Positions 5,667 to 8,759 of a stretch of 8,759 nt of DNA are shown one piece after another (within the stretch, counting starts at the first letter, position 1; the number at the start of each line of letters is the position of its first letter). Made by a program: the position numbers and the translations under genes. Under the pieces are notes generated by a model. That model saw nothing but the letters and a program-made list of their open reading frames with translations. It did not search any database and was not told the origin of the DNA. This stretch comes from SZUA-35 sp037969565 (GTDB taxonomy: Bacteria; Actinomycetota; Acidimicrobiia; Acidimicrobiales; SZUA-35), in contig JBBKXQ010000055.1 of the NCBI GenBank assembly GCA_037969565.1, positions 1 through 8,759 of the forward strand, given 5' to 3'.

Positions 5667-8600
5667 ATGACGCAAGCTGAAGAGTGGGGGGTCGTTGGCC
5701 GCGCTGACCCTCTTCGCCGCGTTGGCCATGGTTTGACAGCCTCAGCGCGAGGGCGCCGTTCTGCAGTTCTGGTGAGCGGAGAGGCGGGAATGGGCAAGAC
5801 GTCGCTCATTCGTGCCGCCATCGACGGAGGACGCGGTGACCCGCCTCTCGTGGGGTGGGGCACTTGTTGGCAAGGTCAGGGCGCTCCCGGGTTCTGGCCC
5901 TGGACGCAAGCCCTTGGCGACCTCGTCCGCCTTGTCGGCACCGACGTGGCGGTCGCTGCGGCCGGCTCGGACCACGACATCTTGTCGGCGTTGATCAGCG
6001 AACTCGGCCCGACATCGGCGATCACAGATGATCCCGATCGGCACCGGCTTCTGCTGCTCGATGGAGCGGTCCGTTGGTTGGAGGTCTTGGCTGCGGACCG
6101 ACATGTCGTGATCGTGCTCGACGATCTCCAGTGGGCCGATTCCTCCAGCTTCGACCTGCTCGACCATGTGATTGCGGCGCCGGTCGCGGCGCGGTTGCTG
6201 GTTGTCGGCGCGTACCGCCATGACGAACTCGACGACCAGGCTCTTGCGAGGCTGGCGGAACTCGCTGCGCATAGCGACCACATCCATCTCGAGGGCTTGA
6301 CGGTCGAGGGTGTCGAGGAACTGGTGGCAGCGATCATCGACCCCCAGACCGCTCGCGCCAGAGCCGCCGAGCTGCACCGGCGAACCGGAGGCCACCCGCT
6401 ATTCGTCAGCGAGCTGGCCAGATTCGCCGAGCCCGGTGCGGGGGGAGTGATGCCGACAGTAGTGACCGGTGCCGTAGCTCGACGAGTGGGGACACTGGCG
6501 GGCGAAAGCCGGCAACTGCTCGAGGTCGCGAGTGTGCTCGGCAACCGAATCCTTCCCGACGTGCTCGGCGCGGTGATCGATGAGTCCCCGGCGGAGGCGC
6601 TCCGCCGGCTGGGACCGGCCAAGGCCGCGGGGCTCATTCGTACCTTGGGCGACGACGAGTTCTGGTTCACCCACGATCTGTTTCGCGAGACCCTCTACGG
6701 TCACCTCGACGCCACGCGCCGGTCCCACCTCCACGGCCTGATCGGTGACGCGCTCGAAGCCCGCAACCAGCGCGGCGGCCTCGTTTCCCCCGGCGACCTG
6801 GCCTACCACTTCGCTCAGGCGGCCGGATCCGGCGATCCGGCCAAGGCAATCCACTGGGCCCGCGAAGCGGCCGTCGACGAGCGTCAGCGCTCTGCGTTCA
6901 CCGAAGCCGCGGGCCACCTCCGTCGGGCCCGCAGCGCAGCGCTCGACGCAGGTTGGCACATCAGACCTGAGCTGCTCGTTCGAATCCTGATCGAGGAAGC
7001 CGACAGTCAGGCTCGGTCCGGAGAGCCCGACATCGCCCGTGATCTGCTGCTGCACGCCGCCAAGGTCGCGCCCGACCCGATTCTGCAGGCCGACGTCGCG
7101 CTGGCCGTGCAACGACTCGGCGCCAAGTTCGCAACCTCTCGGGACGAGATCGTCCGTCATCTCGAATCGGCGCTCGACGCAGTGACTGGTGTAGATCTGG
7201 CTCGGCAGGCCCAGGTCACAGCCGCGCTGGCGCGAGAACTCCAGCACTCGGTGGCCGGTGACCGGCCCAGAGCGGGCCCTCTCAGCGAAGAGGCCTTGGC
7301 CCTCGGACGGGAGTCGAACGACGACGCGACTCTCATCGCGTGTCTCCTCGCCCGTCACGACGCCCTCTGGAGCCCTGGCACCGGCGTCGAACGAGCTGAG
7401 CTGGGTCGTGAAATCGCTGCCGTCGGAGTCCGGCTTCGCGACACCGATCGCATGGCTGAGGGTCTGATCCTCGAGGCGAACGGCCTACTCGAGTCCGGTT
7501 CGGCCCGGTTCCGTCCGGTTCTGGACCGATGGTTCGGGCTCCTTGAAGGCCGCAATGAGCCCCGTGATCGGTACATGGTTGCGACTCGCCGAGCCGCGCT
7601 TGCACTTCTGGAAGGTGACATCGAGGTCGCCGAGACGATGATGCATCAGGCCGCGCAGATCGGCGAACGAATCCACGAACCAGACACCGGCAACGTCTTG
7701 ATGTCCCAACGGGTCGCCCTCGCCCGTGCCCGCAACGATCCTGAGGAACTCAGAACTCTTGCGGCGGACGCAGTCCGATGGTGGACGGGCGCTCCGGTTC
7801 TCGCCCACTCGGTCGCGGCCGGCGCTAGAGCGGTCTCGGGTGACCTTCAGGCAGCAGCTCGCGAGATCGCCGTAGTCGCCGATGCCGGCGGCTGGCAGAG
7901 CGAAGGCTCGTATCTGCGATCGGTTCTGGTCACCCACCTCGCTGAGGCGGCCACCGCCGTCGGTGACCTCGAGCTGTGCCAGGCTCTGCTGGCCGACATC
8001 GCCCCACTCGTCGACAGTTGTGGCGTGAACGGCGCAGTTGTGGCGTTCGCCGGCCCGTTCGCCCACACTGCAGGCATTTTGGCTGGAGCCCTCGGCGACG
8101 ACGAGACAGCCGACCGGATGCTCCGGAAGTCGATCGAAATTGCTCATCGACTAGGGGCAGAGGTGTGGGTTCGGCGGGGGGAGACCGCCCAGCATGTGTT
8201 GACAGCACAGGGCAGTGACCCCGACGGCGTCGGTGCGGAAGAACCTGCGGGCGAGCACGCCGTTCTGATCAGAGCCGGGAAGGTCTGGACGGTTTCATGG
8301 CGCCAGGAGCACGGGCATCTCCCGGACATGAAGGGTCTTGCCGACGTCGCCGTGCTCCTCCAGCATCGAGGGCAGCAGGTGTCGGCGTTGCAGCTGGCGG
8401 GTGGAGTGGCGGTTGGCGGTAGCAGTCAGGAGTTGATCGACCTGGAAGCGCTCGACGCCTACCGTGCCCGACTCGACGACCTCTCGGTCGAGATCGACGA
8501 GGCCGAGGCCGCGGCTGATATCGGCCGAGTCGAGAGCTTGGACTCCGAACGCGAGCAGCTGCTCGCCGAGGTCCGACGAGCCACCGGCCTCGGCGGCCGG

Positions 8601-8759
8601 CTGCGCTCGAACTCCAACGACCCGACCGAACGGGCCCGCAAGGCGGTGAGCGCACGCATACGCGATGCCATCCGTCGCGTCGAGATTGTGGCTCCATTGC
8701 TGGCCGCCCACCTCGACCGCTCCATCCAGACCGGTCTTCAATGCTCGTACGCGCCTGTG
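5667..8759 (+). CDS. Large AAA_16/STAND-type regulatory ATPase, last few residues outside the window
   Basis: One open frame of 1031 codons with no stop before the right edge. Residues about 9-20 (VVGRADPLRRVG) are the entry motif of AAA_16 regulators. The Walker A motif is GEAGMGKT (38-45). Walker B is VVIVLDDLQWADSS (147-160), with the DDLQWAD form typical of LuxR/MalT-like and cyclase-associated STAND ATPases. RTGGHPLFVSELARF (about 244-258) is the downstream helical sensor region. Residues about 380-850 are Ala/Arg/Glu-rich helical repeats, TPR-like in character. From about 863 a distinct C-terminal module appears: RAGKVWTVSWRQ, GLADVAVLLQHRGQQVSALQL, a coiled-coil-like Glu/Arg segment, then AVSARIRDAIRRVEIVAPLL and TGLQCSYAP. 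This matches my memory of an end module common in actinobacterial AAA regulators, where only about ten more residues follow. No GerE/LuxR helix-turn-helix is visible, so DNA binding is unproven. It is divergent from the nitrilase operon and a plausible regulator of it. Confidence 0.9.
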   Translation, partial: MTQAEEWGVVGRADPLRRVGHGLTASARGRRSAVLVSGEAGMGKTSLIRAAIDGGRGDPPLVGWGTCWQGQGAPGFWPWTQALGDLVRLVGTDVAVAAAGSDHDILSALISELGPTSAITDDPDRHRLLLLDGAVRWLEVLAADRHVVIVLDDLQWADSSSFDLLDHVIAAPVAARLLVVGAYRHDELDDQALARLAELAAHSDHIHLEGLTVEGVEELVAAIIDPQTARARAAELHRRTGGHPLFVSELARFAEPGAGGVMPTVVTGAVARRVGTLAGESRQLLEVASVLGNRILPDVLGAVIDESPAEALRRLGPAKAAGLIRTLGDDEFWFTHDLFRETLYGHLDATRRSHLHGLIGDALEARNQRGGLVSPGDLAYHFAQAAGSGDPAKAIHWAREAAVDERQRSAFTEAAGHLRRARSAALDAGWHIRPELLVRILIEEADSQARSGEPDIARDLLLHAAKVAPDPILQADVALAVQRLGAKFATSRDEIVRHLESALDAVTGVDLARQAQVTAALARELQHSVAGDRPRAGPLSEEALALGRESNDDATLIACLLARHDALWSPGTGVERAELGREIAAVGVRLRDTDRMAEGLILEANGLLESGSARFRPVLDRWFGLLEGRNEPRDRYMVATRRAALALLEGDIEVAETMMHQAAQIGERIHEPDTGNVLMSQRVALARARNDPEELRTLAADAVRWWTGAPVLAHSVAAGARAVSGDLQAAAREIAVVADAGGWQSEGSYLRSVLVTHLAEAATAVGDLELCQALLADIAPLVDSCGVNGAVVAFAGPFAHTAGILAGALGDDETADRMLRKSIEIAHRLGAEVWVRRGETAQHVLTAQGSDPDGVGAEEPAGEHAVLIRAGKVWTVSWRQEHGHLPDMKGLADVAVLLQHRGQQVSALQLAGGVAVGGSSQELIDLEALDAYRARLDDLSVEIDEAEAAADIGRVESLDSEREQLLAEVRRATGLGGRLRSNSNDPTERARKAVSARIRDAIRRVEIVAPLLAAHLDRSIQTGLQCSYAPV

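Noticed and set aside
6399..7358. Minus-strand open frame of 319 codons inside the STAND ATPase gene
   Set aside because: It lies wholly within the 1031-codon ATPase frame, whose Walker motifs and domain order are clear. The antisense translation shows no domain or ribosome binding site.

Overview
The window is high-GC bacterial DNA with tightly packed genes, Shine-Dalgarno-led starts, ATGA-type stop/start overlaps and ECF sigma regulation. Together with a lipoprotein carrying a poly-Thr linker and a large actinobacterial-style AAA/STAND regulator, this points to an actinobacterium. A member of the Acidimicrobiia is my best guess, but that is inference. No rRNA, tRNA, CRISPR array, insertion sequence or phage gene is visible. 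Seven substantial genes are supported. Two of them run off the window edges.

Left third (1-2364): a secreted lipoprotein gene on the minus strand, cut by the left edge, is divergent from an ECF-type sigma factor gene. The sigma gene overlaps the next gene by ATGA. That gene encodes a single-pass membrane protein with the layout of an anti-sigma factor. Sigma factor, membrane partner and divergent lipoprotein look like one envelope-signalling module.

Middle (2453-3402): a small class I SAM-dependent methyltransferase with a His-rich N-terminus lies on the minus strand and converges on the anti-sigma gene. Between it and the next operon is a 293-base gap. The gap holds a start-less 50-codon minus-strand reading frame that looks like the tail of a lost gene.

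Right part (3403-8759): a compact minus-strand operon reads methyltransferase (4708-5559), then nitrilase (3791-4711), then VOC/glyoxalase-fold protein (3403-3798). Its genes overlap by 4 and 8 bases and each has a good ribosome binding site. A 107-bp divergent intergenic region separates it from a giant plus-strand gene, 5667 to the right edge (at least 1031 residues), encoding an AAA_16/STAND-type signalling ATPase. That intergenic region holds a perfect 19-bp palindrome, a third copy of its half-site two helical turns away, and a second inverted repeat next to the methyltransferase ribosome binding site. The simplest reading is a metabolic operon (nitrile hydrolysis, methylation, and a VOC enzyme) controlled with or by the divergent ATPase. 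The substrate cannot be read from the sequence. This operon with its regulator is the best candidate here for an undescribed system.
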